Assembly (NCBI GenBank): GCA_947372235.1
Contig: CANBSW010000011.1
Location: 1-49,821 of the forward strand
Origin: Chitinophagaceae bacterium
GTDB lineage: Bacteria > Bacteroidota > Bacteroidia > Chitinophagales > Chitinophagaceae
Direction of reading: 5' to 3'
DNA: 49,821 bases
The notes under the pieces are model-generated. The model was not told the origin of the DNA and did no database searches. It saw nothing but the letters and a program-made list of their open reading frames with translations. A program made the position numbers and the translations under genes. This document shows, piece by piece, positions 39,952 to 48,428 of this stretch. The first letter of the stretch is position 1. The number at the start of each line of letters is the position of its first letter.

Positions 39952-40566
39952 ATGCCAAAAACAGATCCAAGAGTAGATGCCTACATCACAAAAGCTGAAC
40001 TTTTTGCACAACCTATTCTGCAACATATCCGCAAACTGGTACATAAAGCTTATCCCGAAATAGAAGAAACCATTAAATGGAGTTTCCCTCATTTTGAACA
40101 TAAGGGAACCGTTTGCAGTATGGCATCATTTAAACAACATTGTGCATTTGGTTTCTGGAAAGCATCCATCATGAAAGATCCGGAAAGCATTTTGGAAATC
40201 AAAGACAGAGAAGCCATGGGGCATTTTAACAGGATCACTTCGGTAAAAGATCTTCCATCAGATAAAATACTCATCGCTTATATCAAAGAAGCCGTAAGAT
40301 TGAATGAAGAGAATATCAAACTTCCCTCTAAACCAAAAGCGCCTGCAAAAAAAGAAATGCCTATGCCTCTTGAGCTGGCCGCTGCATTAAAGAAAAACAA
40401 AAAAGCGACTGCTACTTTTGAACAGTTCAGCGCCAGTCATAAAAACGAATACATCGAATGGATCACCGAAGCCAAAACAGAAGAAACCAGAAACAAAAGA
40501 ACCGCCACTGCCATTGAATGGTTAACCGAAGGAAAACCGAGGCACTGGAAATACCAGCAAAAATGA
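39952..40566 (+). CDS. YdeI/OmpD-associated family protein (DUF1801 plus YdeI helical tail)
   Basis: 204 aa from ATG 39952; the track start 39928 lies in repeat DNA. The DUF1801 fold covers about residues 15-110: LQHIRKLVHKAYPEIEETIKWS, HFEHKGTVCSMASFKQHCAFGFWK and the conserved SVKDLPS. The C-terminal bacteriocin-protection (OmdA/YdeI) helix set is FEQFSASHKNEYIEWITEAK and RNKRTATAIEWLTEGK. Function is poorly defined; homologues are linked with envelope-stress tolerance. It is a single-gene unit. Confidence 0.87.
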   Translation: MPKTDPRVDAYITKAELFAQPILQHIRKLVHKAYPEIEETIKWSFPHFEHKGTVCSMASFKQHCAFGFWKASIMKDPESILEIKDREAMGHFNRITSVKDLPSDKILIAYIKEAVRLNEENIKLPSKPKAPAKKEMPMPLELAAALKKNKKATATFEQFSASHKNEYIEWITEAKTEETRNKRTATAIEWLTEGKPRHWKYQQK

Positions 40567-40606
40567 TTGCTCAAGAAACTGGTTGCCGTTGCTGATCGTG
40601 TTTTTT

Positions 40607-40652
40607 GCCACAGATTCACAGATTTTCTCCGTACAATCAGTGAATCTGTGGC
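40607..40652. repeat. Inverted repeat, family B (12-bp arms)
   Basis: GCCACAGATTCA at 40607-40618 pairs exactly with TGAATCTGTGGC at 40641-40652, followed by GATTTTATTTTTG. The arm is almost the same as at 20406-20464. It may end transcription of the YdeI-like gene. Confidence 0.82.
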
Positions 40653-40727
40653 GATTTTATTTTTGATGAACAGTTCTGACTATCCGATCAGCAACATTTT
40701 ATTAAGCCTATTACCTAATTTCGCTGC

Positions 40728-41174
40728 ATGATAGAATATGATGATATCTATTTCATGCAACAGGCATTAAAAGAAGCCGTACTTGCCTATGAAGAAGATG
40801 AAGTTCCGGTTGGTGCAGTAGTAGTGATCAATAATAAGATCATCTCCCGCGGACATAACCAGGTAGAACTGTTAACAGATGCCACTGCTCATGCAGAGAT
40901 CCTCGCTCTCACCTCAGCCTTTAATTTTCTCGGTGCCAAATATTTACCCGATGCCACATTATATGTAACCGTAGAACCCTGCCTCATGTGTTGCGGCGCC
41001 CTTTACTGGAGCAAGATCGGGCGCATTGTTTATGGAACCTCTGATGAAAAAAATGGCTTTCAACACATTACCAGAGAAAACTGGCCATTCCACCCTAAAA
41101 CAGAACTGGTAAAAGGAGTTTTGAAAGATGAATGCGCACAGTTGATGCGATCGTTTTTTAAGAGCAAGAGATGA
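40728..41174 (+). CDS. tadA: tRNA adenosine(34) deaminase
   Basis: 148 aa. The cytidine-deaminase-type zinc site is intact: HAE at 55-57 and PCLMC at 84-88. EDEVPVGAVVVINNKII and the C-terminal PKTELVKGVLKDECAQLM tail fit TadA rather than guanine or cytidine deaminases. It turns A34 of tRNA-Arg(ACG) into inosine. It is a single gene; the nearest -7-like sequence (TAATTTCG) is only a few bases before the ATG. Confidence 0.94.
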   Translation: MIEYDDIYFMQQALKEAVLAYEEDEVPVGAVVVINNKIISRGHNQVELLTDATAHAEILALTSAFNFLGAKYLPDATLYVTVEPCLMCCGALYWSKIGRIVYGTSDEKNGFQHITRENWPFHPKTELVKGVLKDECAQLMRSFFKSKR

Positions 41175-41270
41175 GGTTTCAATTAAAAATTAAGAATTGA
41201 ATTAATAATTGCCCTTTTTCGATTTCAGAAACAAATCCCGCACCTTCATCCGTTATCCATATAACAGTAG

Positions 41271-41278
41271 TAAATTTG
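41271..41278 (+). promoter_or_regulatory. Candidate -7 promoter element of sod
   Basis: TAAATTTG matches TAnnTTTG exactly, 37 bp before the sod ATG. No convincing -33 box is present. Confidence 0.45.
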
Positions 41279-41315
41279 ATTTCTACAATAATTTCAAATC
41301 TTAAATCAATAAAAA

Positions 41316-41921
41316 ATGTCATTTACCCTTGCTCCTTTACCGTATGCTCATGAAGCATTAGAACCACATATCGATACAACAACCATGCAGATCCACCATG
41401 GTAAGCACCATCAGGCTTATGTTGACAATTTGAACAAAGCCGTTGCCGGTACCCCTAACGAAGGAAAATCACTGGCTGAACTGGTTGCAATAGCTGGTTC
41501 TATCAGTCCTGCCGTACGTAACAACGGTGGTGGCCATTGGAACCATACTTTTTTCTGGGAAAGCCTTGCCCCTAATGCAGGTGGCGCACCAACAGGTGCT
41601 TTGGCTGATGCCATTACCGCTGCTTTTGGATCATTTGATGCATTCAAAGAAAAATTTGCCGCAGCTGGTATGACACGTTTTGGAAGTGGCTGGGCCTGGT
41701 TATTAGTGAAAGATGGTAAACTCGAAGTATCCTCAACTCCTAATCAAGACAATCCTTTAATGGATGTTGCTGAAGTAAAAGGTTCACCCATTTTAGGTGC
41801 CGATGTTTGGGAACATGCTTACTACCTCAAATACCAGAACCGCCGCGCTGATTATTTAGCTGCTTTCTGGAATGTAGTTAACTGGACAAAAGTTGCTGAG
41901 CGTTTTAACGCTTCAAAATAA
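41316..41921 (+). CDS. sod: Superoxide dismutase, Fe/Mn family
   Basis: 201 aa, normal length. Metal ligands are His27 ([10 protein letters not shown]), His77 ([11 protein letters not shown]), Asp163 and His167 ([16 protein letters not shown]). The protein has no signal and works in the cytoplasm, converting superoxide to oxygen and peroxide. Sequence alone does not settle iron versus manganese use. It has its own candidate promoter and terminator. Confidence 0.95.
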   Translation: MSFTLAPLPYAHEALEPHIDTTTMQIHHGKHHQAYVDNLNKAVAGTPNEGKSLAELVAIAGSISPAVRNNGGGHWNHTFFWESLAPNAGGAPTGALADAITAAFGSFDAFKEKFAAAGMTRFGSGWAWLLVKDGKLEVSSTPNQDNPLMDVAEVKGSPILGADVWEHAYYLKYQNRRADYLAAFWNVVNWTKVAERFNASK

Positions 41922-41949
41922 ACACTCTGAAAAAATAGTATTATTTTAG

Positions 41950-41972
41950 GTCCCGCTTCGGCGGGACTTTTT
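41950..41972 (+). terminator. Intrinsic terminator of sod
   Basis: A perfect 7-bp stem GTCCCGC / GCGGGAC closes on a TTCG tetraloop and is followed by five T. It lies 29 bp after the sod stop. Confidence 0.92.
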
Positions 41973-41997
41973 ATTGTCCTTACCAAAAACTGTTTAC

Positions 41998-42591
41998 ATG
42001 AAACAACTACTTGCCTGTTTTGCTGCCATTGTTTTATTGATCTCCTGCTCCGACAAAAAAATGGTGGTGATGAGTAAGGGACCTGCAGACGTAAATACTG
42101 ATAATAAAACCATCACAGCCAAAGACGGATCTGGCCACGAAGAAAAAGAAGTAACACTGGGTGGCGGTAAAGTTGTTTTCAAACTAAACACACCTGCCGG
42201 AGAAGCCATGGTTGAATTGCTGGAGAACGGTTTGTATATAGTGAATGTAAAAAATGATACGATTATTGGCAGCTATGTAAAATACGGCGATCCCAAACTG
42301 GCACAGAATGTAATAACACAGGATAACCTGAAAAAACAACTGGACTCTTTACAGTTATTATCAGAAGGAAAAAATGTAAGTGACGCCAACCGTAATTTTT
42401 TCATCCTGCCCAACAAAGCAGCAAAGATTAGTAACAATACCAAATCAATGATCGTTGGGCCTTACCACAGAATGACCTCTGCTGAAAAAGAAGATGGCAA
42501 AGATCCTGAAGTGTATCGTTTCTACAGTATCAAAGAAATTCGTGAAATGATATTGAAACTACAGGTGTTAACTACGCCTAAGAAAGTATAG
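41998..42591 (+). CDS. Lipoprotein of unknown function
   Basis: 197 aa from ATG 41998; the track start 41974 adds eight residues overlapping the sod terminator region. MKQLLACFAAIVLLISC is a lipoprotein signal with the lipid cysteine at residue 17. The mature part has two regions: a beta-rich first half (EVTLGGGKVVFKLNTPAGEA) and a helical second half (KKQLDSLQLLSEGKNVSDA, REMILKLQVL). I recognise no named domain. It probably sits in the periplasmic leaflet of a membrane. Confidence 0.78.
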   Translation: MKQLLACFAAIVLLISCSDKKMVVMSKGPADVNTDNKTITAKDGSGHEEKEVTLGGGKVVFKLNTPAGEAMVELLENGLYIVNVKNDTIIGSYVKYGDPKLAQNVITQDNLKKQLDSLQLLSEGKNVSDANRNFFILPNKAAKISNNTKSMIVGPYHRMTSAEKEDGKDPEVYRFYSIKEIREMILKLQVLTTPKKV

Positions 42592-42615
42592 AAGAAGTTT
42601 TTTTATATATTTTTT

Positions 42616-42667
42616 AGCCGCAGGTTCGCAGATTATTTTTTGAAAAGAAATCTGCGAATCTGCGGCT
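42616..42667. repeat. Inverted repeat, family B variant (17-bp arms, one mismatch)
   Basis: AGCCGCAGGTTCGCAGA pairs with TCTGCGAATCTGCGGCT and is followed by TTTATTTT. It has the same layout as 20406-20464 but with CGCAGA in place of CACAGA, and lies between the convergent lipoprotein and yidD genes. Confidence 0.83.
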
Positions 42668-42700
42668 TTTATTTTCCAATCAAAATCAATCTTAAAAAAA

Positions 42701-42973
42701 TCACGGCACCGGATCATACCCGTGACCACCACCCGGCCTGCAACGGCTGATGCGTTTGGCAGAGAGCCATCCACCTTTTACTATTCCATGCTTTTTCAAT
42801 GCCTCCACCGCATATTGCGAACAGGTAGGCGTAAACCGGCACTTGGGTCCAATGGCAGGAGAGATCACATACTGGTAAATTTTGATCAGAAAAATAAACG
42901 GATAACTGATCAGAATGAACAGCCATCTGAAAAATATTTCAAAAGGGTTTTCTATGGGCTCTTTATCTATCAA
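42701..42973 (-). CDS. yidD: Membrane protein insertion efficiency factor YidD
   Basis: 90 aa. After a short amphipathic N-terminus and a hydrophobic segment ([20 protein letters not shown]) comes the hallmark [20 protein letters not shown] and [17 protein letters not shown]. The protein assists YidC-mediated insertion at the inner membrane. It overlaps rnpA by 11 bp, the usual arrangement. Confidence 0.94.
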   Translation of the reverse strand: MIDKEPIENPFEIFFRWLFILISYPFIFLIKIYQYVISPAIGPKCRFTPTCSQYAVEALKKHGIVKGGWLSAKRISRCRPGGGHGYDPVP

Positions 42974-43352
42974 TATTTTCCTCCAGTCTTTTTAATGCAG
43001 CCTGCATTTTTTCTGTAAGCAAAACATACTCAGGTAATTCTTTGCCAATGTATAAAAAGAAAACAGCCATCTGTTTTTGTTTGGTTTCTACCAATGCATT
43101 CAACGACAGTTTATTCAAACGATAACTCTCACGTAATAATCTTTTGATGCGGTTTCTGTCTGTTGCTTTTTTAAAATTACGTGCACTAACACCCACTCCC
43201 ACTTTTACCGGATGATCCATGGTTTCGCTCATTGGCATATAAAACACTTTTACAGGAAATACAGAAAATGATTTCCCTTTCGCAAAAAGCTGTTCCAGTG
43301 CTTTGCGGCTTTTTAGTTTTTCTTTTTTATTGTATGAGAAAGTAGCGGCCAT
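42963..43352 (-). CDS. rnpA: Ribonuclease P protein component
   Basis: 129 aa, basic. The RnpA signature is [20 protein letters not shown] (residues about 60-80), preceded by [11 protein letters not shown]. It binds the RNase P RNA and helps process pre-tRNA 5' ends. It overlaps yidD. The usual upstream neighbour rpmH is not adjacent but lies 3.2 kb away at 46512, beyond a large envelope protein gene. Confidence 0.94.
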   Translation of the reverse strand: MAATFSYNKKEKLKSRKALEQLFAKGKSFSVFPVKVFYMPMSETMDHPVKVGVGVSARNFKKATDRNRIKRLLRESYRLNKLSLNALVETKQKQMAVFFLYIGKELPEYVLLTEKMQAALKRLEENIDR

Positions 43353-43456
43353 TAATTAATTGGAATGAATACAGTAAGAAACAAAGATACTATGGTAGCC
43401 CTTACATTTAGCAATTGATCGTTTCAGAGTTTTGATATATGTTATTGTAAAAAAAA

Positions 43457-43547
43457 TTGAAACACATAGGGACACAGGTTAAAGAAAAGGGCATATAGAA
43501 AGATACTATGTGAATTTTTTTCTAACCTGTGTCCCTATATGTTTCAA
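43457..43547. repeat. Inverted repeat with 25-bp arms, one mismatch
   Basis: TTGAAACACATAGGGACACA at the start of the left arm (43457-43481) pairs with 43523-43547. The loop contains further imperfect pairing (ATATAGAAAGATACTATGTG). It occupies the 226-bp gap between the large envelope gene and rnpA. Confidence 0.88.
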
Positions 43548-43578
43548 AAAAATATTCGTCCTGCCGGTTTCCAGATCC

Positions 43579-45987
43579 TTATTCGATCTTCTTCTCCACC
43601 CTTATCAATTTACCCACTTCGTTCATTCCTTCCAACACCATAAATAAAGAAGATGATACATCATTATTATAAAAATGAATAATCGCTTTATGGTTGGTTT
43701 TATCTGTAAGCAAATACGGTTGCCAGTAAAGTGTAGTACGAAGATCGGCTGCTACGGGCTTTGCATTGGGTACAGAATAATCTGGTGAATAAAATTCTTT
43801 TACCGTTGTATACCCGGGTAGTTTTATTTTAGGCAATACAGACATTTTTTTAGTATCGATCTCATCGCCTTTCTTTAAATAAATGGCCAATGCGGCAGTA
43901 AGTGGTTCAAGTGGGTCCCTGCTATAAAATTTTATATAGGCAATATCTTCAATATTCAGGTTTTGGATTTCTGTATATGCCATTGCATCATTGGTATCAA
44001 AACGAAAAGGATGTTCATCAATATAGATCAGTTTCAGAGGATCCCGATTGTACATTAATCTCTTAAAACCACCGATCGTTCCACCGCGCGGATAGGCAAG
44101 AGATAATCCGGGCACTTTTCCAAGCAGGTAATTCATGATATCCCCTTTTGCATTTGCCATAGGATCATTCATCACATCAAAACTAAACACAGTGGCTCCT
44201 CCCCTGAAAGTACCGGAAGCATATTTCTCATCCATCAGATACATCGGGTCTGTTCTCCATTTCCGGCTCTTAACGGTAACATCATCAAGTTTGTATCCCT
44301 TGGCAGTAAAACCATCGGTAATTTTTTGAGAAAGAAATTTTGTGGCAGTTCCTCTTTCCATAACAGCGGGTACTGCAGTTGAATGATCCATCATCACTGG
44401 AACAAATGGCAGTTGTACCGTAGTTGGGGATGTGTTACTAAAACTCTTTCCAAAAAGAAGGCTCATTTCTTTGGCCGTTTTATTTTTTTGATTGAACTGA
44501 TACCATACTGTGATCGTATCATAATAAATAAATCCGCTTTTTGTAAATATTCCCTTGTCATTCGTAACTACCGTATAGAATTGTTTGGTTGAATCTTTTT
44601 GTTGCAGCATCAACGTTACAGACTGGCCTGATTGTATTAGTTTTTTATCATTCAAAACGGTTCCGGTTAATGGAATATAATCTTCATCAGCCGGTTTGAT
44701 TTGCGGCTGGTATCTTCTCCACCCGTTGGTTTGCATTACAAGGTCAAGGGCTTTCTTTTTTTCTGCATTTGTTCCGTTAAAATACCAGGCAGGCTCGTGC
44801 ACATAACCTTTAATATCATTCCCAAACAAAAGATCTGAATAAATATTGCCCGACAGGTTGTTGTTGAATTCTCCATCATACACAGATACGGAAAGATTGG
44901 CAGACAATGTATCGGGAACAGTGATCTCGATGGTATTTCTTTCCCGTATACCTGTTTTCTTTTCAAGGATATTTACCGATGCATCAAAACTGTAATTATT
45001 ATTATTGATAAAACTGATCCTCTCTGCCAATGGTTGTTCATTCCTATCAAACACAGTGATCTGCATGATCCCCGTTGGTAATTGTGACAAAGGAATTTTA
45101 CCCGATACCACCGGTGCTGCATCAATATTTATCTTTGCCGAATAAACGATCTTTTGCTGCAGATAGGCTACAACTTTTATGTCTGTTAACAAAGAATCTG
45201 TTGCCGGTTTCTGAATTACATAATATAGATGCTTATTCACTTCTTCTGCATGCAGTGTGATTCCGTTGTTAACCGCTTCAGGTAAAAATGTTTTTCTGAT
45301 CACATCTGTATTGTCAATCCATTCTGCATAATATTTTTCACCTGCATTGGGGGTGATGGAAAAAATGCCCATCCCATTGTGCATCTCCGCAATACTGTCT
45401 ACCATAACCCCATTATTATTCTTGATCACGGCTTTTACCGGGTAAGGCATCGCATTACTATACGTTGCTTTAAAAGCTACTCTGTTTTCTACGCCGTTGA
45501 TAAAACGTCCTCCCTCCGGAAAAAAATGAAGGTTTGTGGTAAAAATTGTATTTACCTGTACTGCCGTTTTCTTTTGGGTTAATACACGTATTGGTTTGGT
45601 ATAAATAAAATCAGTGTCTTTTTTACTCTCCGCTGTATATGCCCTGATAAAGAAGTTTACTCCGGTAGCCGTATCACTCAATTGTAAACTTCCATTACAA
45701 CTGGCATCAATGATGGGCAATACACTTCGTTGTATGATCACTCCTGTTTGATCAAATAATTCTGCATACAGATTTGTACTTCCGATAGCCGGAAAATATC
45801 CTTGTTGCAGGTATACCTTAAACCATATAGTTTCTCCCGGCAGATACACTTCTTTATCTGTATGGATATGAAGTTTTTCACGTGATACAAGATTAACCGT
45901 ATCCTGCTGCGCCATTACTGTTGAAAAGATGATCAGACTGATCGATAAAAGCAGTTGCTTTTTAGTGAGTGCACTCATATCCCCCAT
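43579..45987 (-). CDS. Large secreted MG2-like / TonB-plug-like envelope protein
   Basis: 802 aa with a signal peptide ending STVMAQ. The N-terminal part has an MG2-like beta sandwich (LHIHTDKEVYLPGETIWFKV, then GVNFFIRAYT), as in alpha-2-macroglobulin-type proteins. Several further beta domains follow, and a plug-like segment near residues 600-720 (DDVTVKSRKW, GDIMNYLLGKVPGLSL, LIYIDEHPF) resembles TonB-dependent receptor plugs but no barrel follows. Proteins of this layout are common in Bacteroidota and poorly characterised. It interrupts the rpmH-rnpA neighbourhood. Confidence 0.8.
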   Translation of the reverse strand: MGDMSALTKKQLLLSISLIIFSTVMAQQDTVNLVSREKLHIHTDKEVYLPGETIWFKVYLQQGYFPAIGSTNLYAELFDQTGVIIQRSVLPIIDASCNGSLQLSDTATGVNFFIRAYTAESKKDTDFIYTKPIRVLTQKKTAVQVNTIFTTNLHFFPEGGRFINGVENRVAFKATYSNAMPYPVKAVIKNNNGVMVDSIAEMHNGMGIFSITPNAGEKYYAEWIDNTDVIRKTFLPEAVNNGITLHAEEVNKHLYYVIQKPATDSLLTDIKVVAYLQQKIVYSAKINIDAAPVVSGKIPLSQLPTGIMQITVFDRNEQPLAERISFINNNNYSFDASVNILEKKTGIRERNTIEITVPDTLSANLSVSVYDGEFNNNLSGNIYSDLLFGNDIKGYVHEPAWYFNGTNAEKKKALDLVMQTNGWRRYQPQIKPADEDYIPLTGTVLNDKKLIQSGQSVTLMLQQKDSTKQFYTVVTNDKGIFTKSGFIYYDTITVWYQFNQKNKTAKEMSLLFGKSFSNTSPTTVQLPFVPVMMDHSTAVPAVMERGTATKFLSQKITDGFTAKGYKLDDVTVKSRKWRTDPMYLMDEKYASGTFRGGATVFSFDVMNDPMANAKGDIMNYLLGKVPGLSLAYPRGGTIGGFKRLMYNRDPLKLIYIDEHPFRFDTNDAMAYTEIQNLNIEDIAYIKFYSRDPLEPLTAALAIYLKKGDEIDTKKMSVLPKIKLPGYTTVKEFYSPDYSVPNAKPVAADLRTTLYWQPYLLTDKTNHKAIIHFYNNDVSSSLFMVLEGMNEVGKLIRVEKKIE

Positions 45988-46203
45988 TGGTGTTTTAAAA
46001 ATTTCGTATCGGCTTTAGCAGCGAAATACTGATTTAGTTATTTGATACATTTTTTAAGGGGGTGAAACGAGTTATAGAAACTCATTTGCTGCAATGAATA
46101 TAGTTAGATTTTGTTACAGACAAAAAATGCATCTTTATTTGACAATATGTTGAGTTTTATCAAAACGAATTTGTTTAAAAGAAATAGCATTAACAGATTA
46201 TTC

Positions 46204-46381
46204 CATTATTACCCCACACTTCAGTGTGGGGATAAGCAGTATTATATATTTTATTTGTGGGACTTTAGTCCCGATAGAAAATATATCTGTTTTTACAAAG
46301 TCATGCAACCCCAACGCTAGGCTAAAGCCCATACAGAATAATTCAGGATTTACTTGTCCCCACACTGAAGTGGGGGACAAG
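46204..46381. repeat. Cluster of short palindromes, REP-like
   Basis: The 524-bp gap 45988-46511 holds CCCCACACTTCAGTGTGGGG (46212-46231, a perfect palindrome apart from its two central bases), GGGACTTTAGTCCC (46259-46272), an AACGCTAGGCTAAAGCCC block and CTTGTCCCCACACT pairing with AGTGGGGGACAAG (46353-46381). The repeated CCCCACACT word at both ends gives the cluster a mirror layout like REP/BIME arrays. I see no gene in this gap; the rest is AT-rich. Confidence 0.72.
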
Positions 46382-46443
46382 TATTCATACAGATGTAAAT
46401 ATTGAATTATTATTATTTCTAACATCTGTTACTTCCCATCATC

Positions 46444-46472
46444 AAACAAAAAAGTCCCGCTTTCGCGGGACT
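46444..46472 (-). terminator. Intrinsic terminator of rpmH
   Basis: AGTCCCGC and GCGGGACT form a perfect 8-bp stem with a TTTC loop; on the minus strand it is followed by TTTTTTGTTT. It lies about 40 bp after the rpmH stop. Confidence 0.9.
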
Positions 46473-46511
46473 TACTATTTTGAATGTACACTCCGCTAAC
46501 GGAGCATGCAT

Positions 46512-46667
46512 TTATTTTAATCCTTTTTCGCTGGAAACAGAAAGTTTCTTGCGGCCTTTCGCTCTGCGGCTTGACAATACTTTACGGCCATTGGCAGATT
46601 CCATACGTTTGCGGAAACCGTGAACGGATTTACGACGACGTTTGTGTGGTTGGAATGTACGTTTCAT
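46512..46667 (-). CDS. rpmH: 50S ribosomal protein L34
   Basis: 51 aa from ATG 46667. The track ORF starts 81 bp too early. [20 protein letters not shown] is the unmistakable L34 opening, followed by [20 protein letters not shown]. The C-terminal extension [10 protein letters not shown] is slightly longer than in proteobacteria, as usual for the phylum. It is a single-gene unit with its own terminator. Confidence 0.97.
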   Translation of the reverse strand: MKRTFQPHKRRRKSVHGFRKRMESANGRKVLSSRRAKGRKKLSVSSEKGLK

Positions 46668-46828
46668 TTTGATTTTTTTACTAACCCGGTAATATTGTTT
46701 CGTTTCATGCCTGCAGTCACCATACTGCTGCTTGTGAAAGGACGGCAAAAGTAAGGGAATCTGTGTATAAAATGGCAGTAAAACAGGCGTTTTTTTGGAT
46801 AAACATCAAATTTAACCACTGTTTTAGC

Positions 46829-47662
46829 CTATTTCAGCCCCAGATCAAGGTGTTTTGAGTGTACGGTGCGCCCAAAAAAGCTGCCGGCATGGGTATCAAA
46901 ATCAGTAACCGAATCGGTTGTATAAAAACTAAGCTCCCCGTTTTTAGTACATCTGCCGGCCATATCAGAATGATTTTCCAGATACAGCGCAAGACTTTTT
47001 GCAACAATCTCTCCCTGTGAAACGATTGAAACCCCTGCCGGTACAAACTGCCGGATCTTATTTATCAGTAAAGGATAATGTGTGCAGGCAAGCAATAAGG
47101 TATCAATGTCTTTATCAGCAATTAAAATATTTTGCAAATGCTTTTGTACAAAATAATCTGCACCCGGTGTTTCGTATTCGTTATTTTCTATCAATGGAAC
47201 CCACATGGGGCAGGCTTCCTGGTACACTGTTACCTGCGGAAAAAATTTTGCGATCTCTATTGGATAGCTTTCACTCAATACCGTTCCTGTTGTTCCCAGT
47301 ACACCCACTTTTCCTGTTGATGAATATTGGCCAATGATCTCTGTGGTTGGCCTGATCACACCCAATACTCTTTTATTGGGAGCGATATTGGGAAGATCCT
47401 TTTGCTGAATGGTTCGTAAAGCTTTTGCTGATGCGGTATTGCAGGCAAGTATCACCAGCTCACAACCTTGCGAAAAAAACCATTGTACGCATTCCAATGT
47501 GTATTGATAAACCGTATCAAAAGATCGCGGACCGTATGGAGCGCGGGCATTATCCCCCATATACAGGTAATCGTATTGGGGAAGTTCTTTTACAATTTCT
47601 TTCAAAACCGTAAGGCCCCCATAACCACTATCAAAAACACCTATTGGTTTTGTTACCTGCAT
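46829..47662 (-). CDS. murI: Glutamate racemase
   Basis: 277 aa from ATG 47662 (MQVTKPIGVFDSGYGG); the track start 47689 overlaps the terminator of the upstream gene. The two catalytic cysteines are in LVILACNTASA and LLLACTHYPLL. GDNARAPYGPRS and GVLGTTGTV are also typical. The enzyme supplies D-glutamate for peptidoglycan. It follows the OmpH/Skp genes, as often in this phylum, but a strong terminator in between makes it a separate unit. Confidence 0.95.
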   Translation of the reverse strand: MQVTKPIGVFDSGYGGLTVLKEIVKELPQYDYLYMGDNARAPYGPRSFDTVYQYTLECVQWFFSQGCELVILACNTASAKALRTIQQKDLPNIAPNKRVLGVIRPTTEIIGQYSSTGKVGVLGTTGTVLSESYPIEIAKFFPQVTVYQEACPMWVPLIENNEYETPGADYFVQKHLQNILIADKDIDTLLLACTHYPLLINKIRQFVPAGVSIVSQGEIVAKSLALYLENHSDMAGRCTKNGELSFYTTDSVTDFDTHAGSFFGRTVHSKHLDLGLK

Positions 47663-47672
47663 ATTGCAAAAA

Positions 47673-47701
47673 TAAGAACCCCATCGCAAGGATGGGGTTC
47701 T
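47673..47701 (-). terminator. Intrinsic terminator of the second OmpH-like gene
   Basis: AGAACCCCATC and GATGGGGTTCT form a perfect 11-bp stem around GCAAG; on the minus strand TTATTTTT follows. Nearly the same hairpin occurs at 48376-48403 after the first OmpH-like gene. Confidence 0.92.
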
Positions 47702-47725
47702 AAAATAATATTCTTACTTTATTAG

Positions 47726-48334
47726 TTACTTGGTTTTTTTCTTTGCAGGTACAACTAACGGTTTTGCTGCTTTAGCTTCTGCTGCCTTCCACATGGCTTC
47801 TATCTGTTTTGATAATGGTAAATGTAATTTCATTGCTACCCTGATACTAAGGTTATCCAGTAACGGCGGTGTAAAATATATTGATAATGCTTCTACCGTA
47901 AGCACCGTTGTGTACTTTTCCTCAGCTATTATCTCTTTTAATGCTTCATACATTTGTTGTTTTAAGGGATAATACAATTGCGCCCGTTTTGCATCAACCA
48001 TTTGTTGCCCAATCTTTAACCAGTTTGCCAATATATTTCTTTGTTGATCAAGATCATTCAACGCCTCTTCACATGTTTTACCTGGCAAGGCTGTTTTACA
48101 GTCTTTTTTATAGAGGCTGTCAGTAATCCGGAGTTTGTTTGCCCTGCGTTCGTATTCAACTCCAATGGAATCCTGGGTAAATTGCTGCAGCAGCGAATCG
48201 GCTTTTTTAGATTCAGGGAAAAGTTGCAGCGTTTTTGACTCGCTAAAGTAGCCAATCTTGTACTGTGCCTCACTTGTATTACATAACAACAGGCTTATTG
48301 TTACAATAACAAACACACAATAGAAATTCTTCAT
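47726..48334 (-). CDS. OmpH/Skp-family periplasmic protein, divergent paralog 2
   Basis: 202 aa with a signal peptide ending TSEAQ. YKIGYFSESKTLQLFPESKK matches the opening of the OmpH family, followed by a long helical hairpin (about residues 50-130) and a C-terminal segment LSIYFTPPLLDNLSIRVAMK shared with the gene at 48429. The lysine-rich end (VPAKKKTK) is unusual. It is a tandem paralog of the neighbouring gene rather than of canonical skp, and probably acts in envelope protein handling. Confidence 0.8.
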   Translation of the reverse strand: MKNFYCVFVIVTISLLLCNTSEAQYKIGYFSESKTLQLFPESKKADSLLQQFTQDSIGVEYERRANKLRITDSLYKKDCKTALPGKTCEEALNDLDQQRNILANWLKIGQQMVDAKRAQLYYPLKQQMYEALKEIIAEEKYTTVLTVEALSIYFTPPLLDNLSIRVAMKLHLPLSKQIEAMWKAAEAKAAKPLVVPAKKKTK

Positions 48335-48375
48335 TGGAATTAGTTTTATTCACAAAATCAAACTTTACTAAAATA

Positions 48376-48403
48376 AGAACCCCATCGGCAAGGACGGGGT
48401 TCT
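48376..48403 (-). terminator. Terminator-like hairpin after the first OmpH-like paralog
   Basis: AGAACCCCATC pairs with GACGGGGTTCT, with a single G-T type mismatch, and the minus strand continues TTATTTTAG. The similarity to 47673-47701 suggests both were copied along with the genes. Confidence 0.85.
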
Positions 48404-48428
48404 GTACAAATATTATTAGTGAAGAAAA

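Noticed and set aside
46111-46320. 69-aa plus-strand ORF in the rpmH spacer
   Set aside because: It runs across the palindrome cluster and has no recognisable sequence features of a protein.
46204-46381. CRISPR array or structured RNA gene
   Set aside because: Palindromes differ from each other and have no regular spacer unit; no cas genes are present.
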